DNA of 64,000 bases from Capra hircus (GCF_001704415.2 NC_030823.1:69502458-69566457), one strand, 5' to 3'; shown: positions 34,201 to 45,705, counted from the stretch's first letter. Numbers and translations are program-made. The notes: generated from the letters alone by a model not told the origin.

Positions 34201-35094
34201 CCCCAAACCTAAGTTGGGCTCCCATCAGGTGCCTTCTATTGCCCCTAAAACGCTCAGGGATTCCTCAGGATTACATGGATGTGTTTTCCTGAGCAAGGCT
34301 GAACAATCGCTGTTGCTGCCTTGCAAGGACAGCCGGTAGCAGCTCTCTCCTGTTATCCTCACCTCCCCGGTCTGCGTCGTGTTGGGGTGGAGGTGCAGGA
34401 GGACGGGCAGGGAAACTAAGAGCTGCCTCGAGAGGTGGCCGAGAACGCCGCCCCATGGTTTCCCTCTGAGTCATCAGGGCAGGGATGAGCTTGGAGAAGC
34501 GGGGTTTTCCTGCCAGGGTTCGATCTCTCTGGGTGTGAGCAGATGCGATTGGCTCTGCAGCCTGGCAACCAATACCCACCCCCACCCCTGTGGCTCCTGC
34601 CTCATCTGCCTCATGATTTACATGGCTGGGTCTTAGACAGTAGCGGGTAAGCCTTTTTCAGAAACCTTTAGGCAGATGCGTGTTCTCTGCATACCTATGC
34701 AAGTGAAGAGTTCTTTGGAGTGATGGCAGGATCAGGGAGCCAGATTTGGGGCTGTTTTCCCACGTGGGCATTTCTACCAGCTGTGCCAGCTGCTCATGCG
34801 CTCAGAGCCACGAAGCTTCCGTGTCTCACCCAGGTCCGCCTTATGAAGCAGCACCTCAGGTGGGGCCCTTGGCCTTGGAGTGGAGGGGACGTAGAATTGA
34901 TACACACGGCCCTGGCTTTTGAGGAACTAATAGTCGGAGGCAGGAAGAGAAGCAAAGTAAGATCCTGAAAAGTCATGAAAGAACTTCTGTGTAAATGGGT
35001 TTAGGAAGCGTAAGGGTCCAGGGTGGTGATCACAGAGAGAACCGAGGCCCTTGGGGGGCAGGGGAAGCAGAGGGGAGTTTGCTGCGTCCTCCAG

Positions 35095-35255
35095 GGAGTT
35101 ACGAAACCTCTCTAAGCTTTGCTGTCCCCCCTACAGTGGGTGAGACAGTTACACCTACCTGCTCAGCTGTTTTGAGAGGGAAATGACATAACGAATATAA
35201 AATGCCTGGAGCAGCCTCTGCTCCGAGTGACCAATGTCAGTCATCATTACTGTCA
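35095..35255 (+). mobile_element. MIR
   Basis: The sense MIR pattern runs from ACCTCTCTAAGCTTTG through the AAATGACATAACGAATATAA region to GTGACCAATGTCAGTCATC. Confidence 0.7.
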
Positions 35256-35582
35256 ATAGGACGGAACTCCATGCAACTCCATCACCTGTCACAGGTGGAC
35301 CAACCGTGACGCTGTCTGGTGTATTTAGTTTTCCACTGTGAGGAAGGCCTGCCCTGAGCCTCACATCCTCAAAGCTTGGGTTTTCTGTGGACTCTACACC
35401 AGCAATGAATGAACGGCTGGGCAAAGTGCCATCTGTGGCTACCAAGCAGGACAGACCAGAATGAGGCTGAGAGGTCCATTTGAGGGTAAATCTCGGGACT
35501 GCAGCCTCGAGGGTAGAGAGTGTAACTCGCTTCCCACCCGCAGCCAGGTGGGGCTGGAACAGGTTGGTCGACTGAGAGGTTA

Positions 35583-35770
35583 CATGGTGAGTAGTTGGGA
35601 GCATAGGGCCAAACCAGGTTCAGATTTCAGTGCTGTCACCCTTCCTATGCCCTTGGGAAAGTGACCTTAACCTTGCTGCGCCTCTGTTTCTTGATCCATC
35701 ACAAAGTATTGTGAGAATCGGAGGAGTTAACACACGCAAAGGGGTTGGAACAGTGGCAGGGAATCAACAC
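35583..35770 (+). mobile_element. MIR
   Basis: The sense core reads CCCTTGGGAAAGTGACCTTA, then CTCTGTTTCTTGATCC and AGAATCGGAGGAGTTAACAC. Confidence 0.75.
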
Positions 35771-35804
35771 GATGTATTAGCTAGGCTTATTTTTTTACTT
35801 ATGT

Positions 35805-36009
35805 ATGTTAGTCACTCAGTTGCATCCGAGTCTTTGCTACCCCACAGACTATAGCCCACCAGGCTCCTCTGTCTGTGGAATTCTCCAGGCATGAATACTG
35901 GAGTGTGTTGCCATTCCCTTCTCCAGGGGATCTCCCTGACCCAGGGATCAAACCCGGGTCTCCTGCAATGCAGGCAGACTCTTTACCGCCTGAGCCACCA
36001 GGGAATCCC
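35805..36009 (-). mobile_element. Bov-tA SINE
   Basis: A complete minus-strand copy with tRNA-Glu head at the right edge (GGGATTCCCTGGTGGCTCAG on the minus strand). Confidence 0.9.
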
Positions 36010-36252
36010 AAAGAGACGAAAGTGTGTTTTTGACTGGGCTGGGTCTTCGCCTTGTGTGGGCTTTCTCTGGTTGTGGCGAGGGGGAGCCCCTCTCCTGTGC
36101 AATGCGTGGGCTTCTCGTTGTGGTGGCCTCTCTTGGTGCAGAGCACACTTGGGCTTAGTTGCTCTGCGGCATGTGGAATCTTCCCAGACCAGGGCTTGAA
36201 CCCAGGACCCCTGCATTAGCAGGTCACCATTGGACTACCAGGGAAGTCCCTT
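36010..36252 (-). mobile_element. Long CHR-type SINE
   Basis: The minus strand begins GGGACTTCCCTGGTAGTCCA and extends into the long CHR body. It directly abuts the preceding Bov-tA. Confidence 0.85.
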
Positions 36253-36961
36253 AGCTATTCTTATTGAGCAGAGACCCCTGGATATGAAATTCTGGGTTTT
36301 GTCCCCGTCTGATCATTTTTTGGAGGCGACTGACGTGTGTAGGGTAGAGTGAGGGGAAATTGTGGCCAGTGGACCAAGGACACCCAGGTGGGCAGGCAGA
36401 GCCCTCTCCTTGCCCAAGTCTTCAGGGAAGCGGAGGATAGGATAGGATGTTTGCCAGGAGGGAGGAGGAGGTGCTTGTCCAAGGCCAAACAGTTCCTCTA
36501 ATGGACTTTCACGGATTTTTTTTTAGCAACATCCACGTGGAGGTTGGGTGGCACCTGCCCAAGGAGTCATCTCCTCCTTTGGCAGGTGGAGAATGGCTGT
36601 GTCTGCATGACCCTCCATGCCCACCTGCCACAGCTGTGCTTCCCCACCCCCCAGCAGCCCCTCAGCCTGGCCTGGGTGCCTAAACCTTACCATCTGACTT
36701 TCCTGACCACGATTTTTCCTTCTTTCCTTTTATTTCTTTACTTAAACAAACAAAAAACCCTTGCTGTGTCATACCTAGTTTTGTAGTTCGCTTTAGGTCG
36801 CTCTCAGAATAGGCAGAGAATAAATAAACAAACTTACTCCTGGAGTTCTCATTTACCTTTCTTGAAGTTTTTACAGCCCTGATTTTCAAACTAATTTTTT
36901 TTCCAGAGAAATCCTTTTTTTAAAAAATGAAATATTTCACAGACACCCTACAAATGTATAT

Positions 36962-37412
36962 TATACTTACCTTGGGTATTGCGGGTTTGGCTCCAGACCA
37001 CCATGGTAAGGTGAATATTACAATAAACCGAGTCTCACAGTTTTGGGGTTTCCCAATGTGTATAAAAGCTACGTTTACACTATAGTGCCACCTATTAAGT
37101 GCACCATAGGATTATGTCCAAAAAAGCATACTGAAAATACTTGATGACTGAAAAATGACAAAATAACCACAAAAATAGCATCAGCGATCACAGATCACAG
37201 ATCACCGTGGCCGATATGAATATAACAGAAAAGCTAGAAATGCTGTGAGAATTGCCAGTGTGACGCAGAGGAATGAAGTGAGAAAACACTATTGAAAAAA
37301 CGGTGCCGATAGACTCGCCCAACCTAGGGTTGCTGCAAACCTTCCATTTATAAAAATAAGAATAATACCTGCAAAGCAAAAGAAAGTGAAGTGCAATAAA
37401 AAGTATGCGAAT
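36962..37412 (-). mobile_element. Internally deleted Tigger1-type element
   Basis: It has the same two ends as the 17.6-20.6 kb Tigger1 (GGGTATTGCGGGTTTGGCTC and GAAGTGCAATAAAAAG) with about 2 kb of the interior missing, so no transposase. A non-autonomous derivative. Confidence 0.82.
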
Positions 37413-37640
37413 ATATTTATGTCTTACTCAGGTTAAAGCAGGAAAAGGGCTCCAAGTCCAGGCGCTGGCTGTCCCCTTTCTCCTGAGCTTAGCTCCCCAG
37501 CCTTAGCTCTGGGGAGCTCTGTTTGTAAACCACCAGTTGGCTCCATGGAAACCATGCCACAGTGTTCAGTATGTCATTTAGAGGCAAAAAAAAAAATAAG
37601 GAAGTGAGATGACTGTATGACCTTTCGGACAGTTTGCTAA

Positions 37641-37897
37641 TTACTGCTGCTGCTGCTGCTGCTAAGTCGCTTCATTCGTGTCCGACTCTGTGCGACCCCA
37701 TAGACGGCAGCCCACCAGGCTCCCCCATCCCTGGGATTCTCCAGGCAAGAACACTGGAGTGGGTTGCCATTTCCTTTTCCAATGCATGAAAGTGAAAAGT
37801 GAAAGTGAAAGTGAAGTTGCTCAGTCGTGTCTGACTTCTAGCGACCCCATGGACTGTAGCTCACCAGGCTCCTCCATCCATGGGATTTTCCATGGAA
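37641..37897 (-). mobile_element. BOV-A2 SINE
   Basis: A dimeric Bov-A with a (CTG)6-like end at 37644-37662 and the GAAAGTGAAAAGTGAAAGTG linker. A short duplication, TGCTAA, lies at 37635-37640 and 37898-37903. Confidence 0.9.
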
Positions 37898-38599
37898 TGC
37901 TAAAGAATGACCATTCATTCATATCTAACAGAAAAGAACTATGAACAAAAACAAAGTCTTGTTCACTCTTCTAGCATAAAAAAATAATCATTGAGAGTTT
38001 TAAGTAACAATTCGGTCTTAAATCTTACTGATGCAATGTCACTGTTGAACTGTGGTTCCTTGGTGTGAAATATACAAGAAAAAAATTCAAAAGTCATTCT
38101 GGAACAGAGTGTTAATCGATCATCAACACAAGCTGTTATCAGCTGTATCTGTATCAGCTGCTTCTGTCTCCCGCAAACCAGTGAATTCCCGAATTCCTCC
38201 ATTTGTCTGTCTCCCTGTTTAACAACACTCTTGCTCCTCAACTCCCAGCTCCATGAAGCCTCTGTGATCTATCTCGTCCAAACCCTGTAGGCCTCCTAGG
38301 GCAAGCGCAGGCTGCTCTGAGCCAGGCAGCACACCTGGCTCCCCCAGGGAGGGGATAGTCTGGGGTCTGAGTCCCTTTGCACTTAGTGGTCAGCCTCACT
38401 GCCACCATTAGACTCTACTTCTGCCTGGTACCTAGCACAGCATCTGCTTCTAAAATAATAAAAACCTTCATGGCCATGTTGGTATACAGTCAAATGTATT
38501 AATATTATATATGCAAACATTTTCTTGAGACTTTCTTCTGATTAAAAAATAATTTTTTTGTAAGCCTCCCAAAGTTTTGTGGGCCCTTTGCACTATGCA

Positions 38600-38722
38600 G
38601 GTATATAAGGCTACTGCTTGCTAGTATATGTGGACTGAGCAATTTGCTTAACTTCTCTGGGCTTAGTTTTCTCATTTGTAAAATGAGGATAATAATAGGA
38701 CCCAATATGCAAAAATAAATGT
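38600..38722 (+). mobile_element. MIR fragment
   Basis: GCAATTTGCTTAACTTCTCT and CTCATTTGTAAAATGAGG are the sense MIR core. Confidence 0.75.
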
Positions 38723-38774
38723 TAGATATTACTTGTTTTGTTTTGCACAATTAAAAAGAGGGAAACACAAGGGA

Positions 38775-39380
38775 TTGTTGTTGTTGTTTTTCAGTTGCTC
38801 AGTTGTGTCCAACTCTTGGCCACCCCATGGTCTGCAGCACACCTGACTTCCCTGTCCTTCACTACGCCCAGAGCTTGCTCAAACTCATATCCATCAAGTC
38901 CGTGATGCCATCCAGCCATCTCATCCTCTGTCGTCCCCTTCTCCTCCTGCCTTCAACCTTTCCTAGCATCAGAATCTTTTCTAATGAGTCAGTTCTTTGC
39001 ATCAGGTGGCCAAAGCATTGGAACTTCAGCTTCAGGATCAGCTGCCAATGAATATTCAGGACTGGTTTCCCTTAGGATGGACTGGTTGAATCTCCTTGCG
39101 GTCCAAGGGACTCTCAAGAGTCTTCTCTAATACCATAGTTTAAAAGCATCAATGCTTCGATGCTCAGCCTTCTTTATGGTCCAACTCTCACATCCATACA
39201 TGACTACTGGAAAAACCATAGTTTTGACTAGACAGACCTTTGTTGGCAAAGTAATGTCTCTCCTTTTTAATATGCTATCTAGTTTTGTCACAGCTTTTCT
39301 TCCAAGGAGCAAGCATCTTTTAATTACATGGCTGTAGTGCCCATCTGCAGTGATTTTGGAGCCCAAGAAAATAAAGTCTT
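38775..39380 (-). mobile_element. BovB LINE, 3' portion
   Basis: A minus-strand copy of the BovB C-terminal region and 3' end, with GTTGTTGTTGTTTTTCAGTT at its 3' edge. A 24-bp poly(A) run (39427-39450) lies just beyond the other edge. Confidence 0.92.
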
Positions 39381-39771
39381 GTGCTGTGATCCAACCTCAA
39401 ATCTAGTGTATCCTTGTATTCTTGGCAAAAAAAAAAAAAAAAAAAAAAAAGTCTTCCTATTTCAAAGGAAAAGCAAGCACCACAAACACACACACACACA
39501 AAAACAATAAATGAAACCAAACCAAAAGCCCTTTCCGAGACATCCAAGAACTCTTGCCAAACACCAACTCGATGAGTTCACCGTAAATGAATCAGAGACA
39601 CAAGGCTTAGATTTCCCTCTCAAAGTCCCAAGAGGGAAGCAGGAAGGCAAGAAATTCAGAGAGCGGCTGGTTGTGCCAGCCCAGCTCTGCCAGCTGAACA
39701 AGGGATCAGAAGTCCAAGAGCCCCTCAGACATCCTTCCCCTGGGCTCCATTCACATTTCTCATTGAACATA

Positions 39772-39968
39772 GGTTATAGCTCAGATGGTAAAGAACCCGC
39801 CTGCAATGCAGGAGACCCGGGCTTGATCCCTGGGTGGGGAAGATCCCCTGCAGCAGGGAATGGCTACCCACTCCACTACTCTTGCCTGGGAAAATCCCAT
39901 GGACAGAGGAGGCTGGTGGGCTATGGTCCACGGAGTTGCAGAGTCAGACATGATTGAAAGACTAGCAC
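39772..39968 (+). mobile_element. Bov-tA SINE
   Basis: Head TAGCTCAGATGGTAAAGAAC, B-box GGCTTGATCCCTGGG and the full Bov-A body. Confidence 0.9.
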
Positions 39969-40691
39969 TCTCCCAGAGAGTAGGTGCCATTAAGGGGCCC
40001 TGATGAGAAACTGGGTAGTAACCAGGGCCCTCCAAGCCCAGTATTTGGTTTGGACTATTACGGCTTAACCCTCCATCCATTCTATTCTGTTCATTCCAAG
40101 ATGCAGGCAGGTAGGATTTCTAAGAAAGATTTGAGGGGTAGCATGGAGGTGGTGGATTGGTTCTCCGTGGAGGAGGTTTTCCAAGAAACTCAGCTAGCTT
40201 CCTGAGAGATGTCATACTCTGGAAGGTTCCCAGGGGCTTGGCAGGGGAACTCTGGAATGACTCAAGTGCTGATCTGAACCAGGAAAGGGTGGGTTATGGC
40301 CCCAAACCACACCCTCCTCTCACTTTGTCAAACTGCATCCGTTTTGCTTACCGCTTCACCCCCGTTCCCTACCAATCAGCAGGAAGCCTTCCTATATGAA
40401 CCAGGAGCCCTTTCCACCCCAAGTCACCCACACCTCCAACACCCTCATTTGCATATATGGTTGGATTTTATTGACATCTGAGGGTGCTCTGTGAACAGCT
40501 TCAGCAAGGTCCACTAATGGAATCTAAGGAGTCCGATTGCAGCTTTTTAAAAGACCTGCCAGAGGCCCAGCTTGGCTGAAGCCCCCTGGAGCCAATTTGT
40601 CAGTCAGTCGATACACATGGAGTGCTCAAGCACTTCTAGCAAGGCCTTTTACTAAGCTCTGATTTCTGCAAGACTGAGACAGATGTTAGGG

Positions 40692-40967
40692 AGAAGGCAA
40701 TGGCAACCCACTCCAGTACTGTTGCCTGGAAAATCCCATGGACAGAGAAGCCTGGTAGTCTGCAGTCCATGGGGTCACTAGGAGTTGGACATGACTGAGT
40801 GACTTCATGTTCACTTTTCACTTTCAAGCGTTGGAGAAGGAAATGGCAACACACTCCAGTATTCTTGCCTGGAGAATCCCAGGGATGGGGGAGCCTGGTG
40901 GGCTGCCATCTATGGGGTTGCACAGAGTCGGACACGACTGAAGTGACTTAGCAGCAGCAGCAGCAGA
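40692..40967 (+). mobile_element. BOV-A2 SINE
   Basis: Two Bov-A monomers in sense separated by TTCACTTTTCACTTTCAAGC, ending in a (CAG)n run at 40951-40965. Confidence 0.92.
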
Positions 40968-41321
40968 GAGATTAAAGACTTGACCTCGAGAGATGGCAAA
41001 GTCAGGAAGAATATGAAGAGAAACCCCAAAGAACTCCAGACACAAACATCTACAACCTGACCGGTTACCCTGTGTGGTCAAACCCAGCAAAGGCAAGTGC
41101 ACCACACTGTCTTAACCTGGCTAAGGTTCTAGAAGCCAAGGTTCTAGAGCCAGCTTCTTCCTCTCTGCCCAAGCAGGTCTTTTGCGGAGCATCTAGGCTC
41201 TCCGATCCTGAGTGGAAACAAAACAAGTCTGACACCATCGCCAACCCACTCTAGACATCTCCGCAGCCCCAGGGAGGAGGCAGGCCTTCCTAGCCTAGAG
41301 GAGAACACAAGTGTCTCATCA

Positions 41322-41482
41322 GGACTTCCGTGGTGGTCCCGTGGCTGAGACTCGGAGCTCCCAAGGCAGGCAGCGGCCCGGGTTTGATCCCTTGTCAGGA
41401 GGCTAGACCCCATATGCTGCAACTAAGAGTTTTTGACCCAGTGCAGCCAAATAAATAAATAAAAATAAATATTAAAAAAGAC
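41322..41482 (+). mobile_element. CHR-type SINE
   Basis: Begins GGACTTCCGTGGTGGTCCCG, has B-box GGTTTGATCCCTTG and an AATAAATAAATAAA tail. Confidence 0.88.
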
Positions 41483-41490
41483 TCCTGGGG

Positions 41491-41842
41491 CTTCCCTGGT
41501 GACTCAGTGGTTAAAGAACCCTTCTGCAAAGGCAGGAGATACAGGTTCAATCCCCGGGCTGGGAAGATCCCACATGCATGGAGCAACTCAGGCTGTATGC
41601 CACAGCTATTGAGCCTGTGCTTTAGAGCCCAGGAGCTGACACTACCGAGGTCACGTGCCACAACTACTGAAGCCCGAGTGCCCAAGAGCCCGTGCTCCAT
41701 AACAAGAGCAGCCACTGCAGTGAGAAGCTCACGCACTGCACCTAGAGAATAGTCCCTATTTCCCACAACTAGAGAAAGCCCACATGCAGCAACAGAGACC
41801 CAGCGCAGCCACAATTAAATAGATAAATAAAACTATATAGAC
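41491..41842 (+). mobile_element. Long CHR-type SINE
   Basis: Begins GGCTTCCCTGGTGACTCAGT and runs through the extended CHR body to an AAATAGATAAATAAAAC tail. It is head-to-tail with the preceding short CHR. Confidence 0.9.
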
Positions 41843-41875
41843 ATATATAAAGACTCTCATTACTTGTGTCTCACT

Positions 41876-42043
41876 ACTCTTGTAGCCTGCCAGACTCCTC
41901 TGTCCATGGAATTCTCCAGGCAAGAATACTGGAGTGGGTTGCCATGCCCTCCTCCAGGGGACCTTCCCGACCCAGAAATTGAACCTAGGTCTTCTGCATT
42001 GCAGGCAGATTCTTTACTGACTGAACTACGTGGGAAGCATAAT
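41876..42043 (-). mobile_element. Bov-tA SINE, 3'-truncated
   Basis: A minus-strand copy lacking the terminal GAGTCGGACACGACTGAG segment. Confidence 0.85.
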
Positions 42044-42486
42044 AAATAAAATGATATATAAAAAAGACTATCATTATTCAAAACTGGGCACCATGTGCCC
42101 CACAGCAGACAATGGGAGCACTCAGCAATTACATTGGCAGATTTATGTGAGAACCGACCCCCTGGAGGAGATGAGATGGATTCAGGGGTAGAGCTGGAGG
42201 CTGTGGCTTGTGGTGACCCATGACCCACTCTAATTACATGTACCAGGCAAGGAGCACAGAGCACACAGACCCAGGGCACACAATTACATAAGATGGCCCT
42301 CTGGCCTTGGGACACCCCATATGAAAAGTCAACCGAAAACCCGAGGCTGTCTGCATTCAGTGCCAAATCATCGATGTGCACCGTGTGTCAGAGGGAAATA
42401 ATAATGGTAACATTTAGTGAGTACTTCCTATGTGTCAGAGCACTACTCTAAAAGGTTTATACATATCTAACTTTTCCAATAACCCA

Positions 42487-43561
42487 CATGCCACAGACTT
42501 TGACCGTGTGGATCACAATAAACTGTGAAAAATTCTGAAAGAGATGGGAATACCAGAACACCTGACCTGCCTCTTGAAAAACCTGTATGCAGGTCAGGAA
42601 GCAGCAGTTAGAACTGAACATGGAACAACAGACTGGTTCCAAATAGGAAAAGGAGTAGGTCAAGGCTGTATATTGTCAGCTTGCTTATTTAAATTCTATG
42701 CAGAGTACATCATAAGAAACACTGGGCTGGAAGAAGCACAAGCTGGAATCAAGATTGCTGGGAAAAATATCAATAAGCTCAGATATGCAGATGACACCAC
42801 CCTCACGGCAGAAAGTGAAGAGGAACTAAAGAGCCTCTTGATGAAAGTGAAAGAAGAGAGTGAAAAAGTCGTCTTAAAGCTCAACATTCAGAAAACTAAG
42901 ATCATGGCATCTGGTCCCATCACTTCATGGCAAATAGATGCGGAAACAGTAGAAACAGTGGCTGACTTTATTTTGGGGGGCTCCAAAATCACTGCAGATG
43001 GTGACTGTAGCCATGAAATTAAAAGATGCTTACTCCTTGGAAGGAAAGATATGACCAACCTAGACAGCATATTAAAAAGCAGAGATATTACTTTGCCAAC
43101 AAAGGTCCGTCTAGTCAAGGCTATGGTTTTTCCAGTAGTAATGTTTGGATGTGAGTTGGACTATAAAGAAAGCTGAGCTCTGAAGAATTGATGCTTCTGA
43201 ACTGTGGTGTTGGAGAAGACTCTTGAGAGTCCCTTGGACTGCAAGGAGATCCAACCAGTCCATCCTAAAGGAGATCAGTCCTGGGTGTTCATTGGAAGGA
43301 CTGATGTTGAAGCTGAAACTCCAATACTTTGGCCACCTGATGTGAAGAGCTGACTCATTTGAAAAGACCCTGATGCTGGGAAAGATTGAGGGCAGGAGAA
43401 GAAGGGGACAACAAAGGATGAGATGGTTGGATGGCATCACCGACTCAATGGACATGAGTTTGGGTAAACTCTGAGAGCTGGCGATGGACAGGGAGGCCTG
43501 GTGTGCTGCAGTCCACGGGGCCGCAAAGAGTCGGACACGACTGAGCTACTGAACTGAACTG
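42487..43561 (+). mobile_element. BovB LINE, 5'-truncated, inside MIR
   Basis: A 1075-bp BovB from within the RT domain to the ACTGAACTGAACTG terminus. A perfect 9-bp duplication, AATAACCCA, lies at 42478-42486 and 43562-43570. Confidence 0.96.
42544..43176 (+). pseudogene. BovB reverse-transcriptase fragment (210 open codons)
   Basis: The longest transposon-derived open frame in the window. It covers the second half of the RT domain: residues 37-49 correspond to the GVxQGCILSPCLF motif with Ala in place of the usual Pro at 46, and residues 81-84 are an intact YADD catalytic box (codons at 42784-42795). Thumb and connection sequence follow until a frameshift near 43155. It lacks the endonuclease and the first RT motifs, so it is a dead fragment despite the open frame. 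Confidence 0.9.
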
Positions 43562-43944
43562 AATAACCCATAAGGTGGGTAGTAGTATTAGTCCCATTTT
43601 ATTGATGCGAAAAGTGAGGCTCAAGGAAATGAAAGCACTCTTGGTGTCACGTCATGTTTATCGGTCGACCCAGGATTTGAACCAAAATTCCACCTCTGCA
43701 AGAAGTGCTGTGTTTTTCACCTCTTTGGGAATGAAAGGTGACAGAAAGCACAAGACTCTGCCTCCTCCTCTTGTTACTTATTCTGGGGAAGTCAGGGAAA
43801 TTTGATGGCTGCGTTTTAAAGTAAGCACCCGAATCTCAGCGACAAGATCATTTTTGGATGCCTCGTTTTGCAATATTTAAAATCCTCAACTTGCGAGCAT
43901 CCTTTTCAATTATATGTTCAGTATCTTGTAATAGCCCATCATAG

Positions 43945-44044
43945 AAAATAATCTGAAAAAATATATGTGCATCACTCTGCTGTTCACTTGAGACTCGCAC
44001 GATATTGTAAATCAACTGTACTTCAGTTGCTACAAAAGATAAAA
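43945..44044 (+). mobile_element. Artiodactyl L1 3' end
   Basis: TCACTCTGCTGTTCACTTGA and ATATTGTAAATCAACTGTAC, ending in an A-rich AAAAGATAAAAAG tail, immediately before the CpG island. Confidence 0.75.
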
Positions 44045-44530
44045 AGGCTGTGCTGTGAGCAGCGGGCTGGGACTGGCTGGACGGGCAGGGGAGGAGCCGA
44101 GGGGGAAGGAGGAAGGGACGGCGGGGAGCGAGAAGCCGCGATGCTGGCCGCTGCGGAGTCCCGGGCTAGCCGCCGGGCGCGGCGCTCCGGGAGGAGGCCT
44201 CCGTGCCGCAGCCCTGATAGAGGAGGGAGGGGAGAGGGGTTCCAGTGGCACGGGCCTGGGAGAGCGTCCTCGACAACCCTTCTGCTCGCTCGGGGTCGAG
44301 TCCTTCTCGAGAGGCAGCTCTGTCGCGGGGGGCCCCGTCCTGCCAGGGTCCCAGGTCTTCGGAGCTGGCGTCGGGCAGCGCCCCGAGTCTCCTGAACCAC
44401 AGCGCCATCGTGTGGCCACTCGCAGGTCCCTCTGGGGCTCCTCCGGCCCCCAGGTGTCCCGCGCTCTCCCCACCTGTGCGGGAGGCTTCCAGTTGGCCAT
44501 CTTCTGAGGCAGGGAACCGAGAGGGGAAGT
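44045..44530. promoter_or_regulatory. Orphan CpG island
   Basis: G/C-rich throughout, with about 40 CpG by eye in less than 500 bp, unlike its surroundings. Densest part 44115-44200 (GCCGCCGGGCGCGGCGC). Long overlapping open frames exist on both strands (up to 177 codons), but this is expected at high G/C and no known domain is seen. It could be a promoter for a non-coding transcript, a distal regulatory element, or the 5' end of an unrecognised gene. No TATA box or obvious first-exon donor stands out. Confidence 0.7.
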
Positions 44531-44659
44531 GGGCCTGCGTGCAGAGGCCTGGACAAGACCGCCTGGCTCTGAGAACCGGCTTCTCAGAGGATAGCATATC
44601 GGAAGGGATGCTCCTTAGAGCCCAAGCAGGCCAGAACGCTGTCCCCTTGCTTGTGAGCT

Positions 44660-44795
44660 TTTATCTTCCACCTTCTTTGGGCCTCAGTATCCTCATCTGT
44701 TAAAGGGGCATAACAATATCGGGTGAAAGATAGATCACAAAGCCTCTAGGATAGTTTCTTCAAGCTGTAGGAGCTCAGTGTGTCACTGATAGTGC
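44660..44795 (+). mobile_element. MIR
   Basis: GGGCCTCAGTATCCTCATCTG followed by TTAAAGGGGCATAACAATA is the sense MIR core. Confidence 0.78.
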
Positions 44796-45006
44796 CTCAT
44801 CCTCGGTCACGCCCACAGGTCTCAGCGCTGCAGAGACTCATACTTGGCAGATGGTGTTCGGGTGCATTGCTAACTGCTTGGGATGGCTTCTTAGTGCCAA
44901 CTTAATAGTGGGATAGCCCTTTTCATACTTGCCTCTTTTCATAAAAGATAACAGTGCAAATGTTCTTGCAAACCATATAAAATTAGCTAGGTAGACTTTT
45001 CACTGG

Positions 45007-45225
45007 GCTTTCCTGGTGGCTCAGTGGTAAAGAATCTGCCTGCCAATGCAGGAGACGCAGGAGAAGAGGGTTCAATCCCTGGGTTGGGAAGCTCCCCTGG
45101 AGAAGGAAATGACCACCCACTCAGGTATCCTTGCCTGGGAAATCCTCTGGATAGAGGAGCCTGGTGGGCTGCAGCCTATGGAGTCCCCAAAAGAGTCAGA
45201 CTCAACTTGGCAACTAAACAATAAC
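45007..45225 (+). mobile_element. Bov-tA SINE
   Basis: Head GGGCTTTCCTGGTGGCTCAG, B-box GGTTCAATCCCTGGG and the full Bov-A body. Confidence 0.92.
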
Positions 45226-45344
45226 CCATCTATTCAGCATCCTGGGGGTGCTCCATCTTTACCAGTTACTTTTGCCTCCCGCATCCGCCTGAAGGCAAAT
45301 ACATTCCACTCCTGGGAGGCATTGCTGGAGTGAGGGGAAGGCAA

Positions 45345-45515
45345 TCATGCAGGGGGGCCCACAGACCCAGAGTTCACTTGCCAGGTGAGCACCTGGGGCA
45401 AGTCACCAACTTCTCCAAACCCCTGTTTCTCATCTGTAAGTTGGAGATCTTAATTCCCACTTCCTTAGTCTTTGTGGGATTGAATGAGGTATCTTGTAAA
45501 CACTTAGCACAGTGG
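45345..45515 (+). mobile_element. MIR
   Basis: GGGCAAGTCACCAACTTCTC, TTTCTCATCTGTAAGTTGG and GGGATTGAATGAGGTATC follow the sense MIR. Confidence 0.78.
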
Positions 45516-45519
45516 ATTT

Positions 45520-45705
45520 AGCATGTATTAACATCACCAGAGAATTTATTAAAAGACTAGTCAATGAGCCCCGCCCGGAGTTTCTGAATCAGTGTGTCTG
45601 GGGTGAGGCTCAATAATTTGCGTTTCTAATTTGCATTTCTAATTTGCATTTCACGAAATGGTGCCACAATCTGTCCAGGGACCAAACTTTGAGAAGGACT
45701 CATCT
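45520..45705 (-). mobile_element. MER5-type hAT MITE
   Basis: ACATCACCAGAGAATTTATT, CGGAGTTTCTGAATCAGTG and an end resembling CTTTGAGAAGGACTCA match MER5A/B. An internal 13-bp unit is tandemly amplified at 45616-45649. Confidence 0.65.

Larger units (their letters stand above)
42388..43690 (-). mobile_element. MIR split by a BovB insertion
   Basis: The antisense MIR reads GTAACATTTAGTGAGTACTT before the insertion. After it, CCATTTTATTGATGCGAAA and GACCCAGGATTTGAACC complete the element. Confidence 0.82.

Noticed and set aside
44023..44556. Long overlapping open frames on both strands of the CpG island (up to 177 codons)
   Set aside because: High G/C removes stop codons in all frames, and no frame shows a recognisable domain or clear splice structure. 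I kept the CpG island and rejected the proteins.
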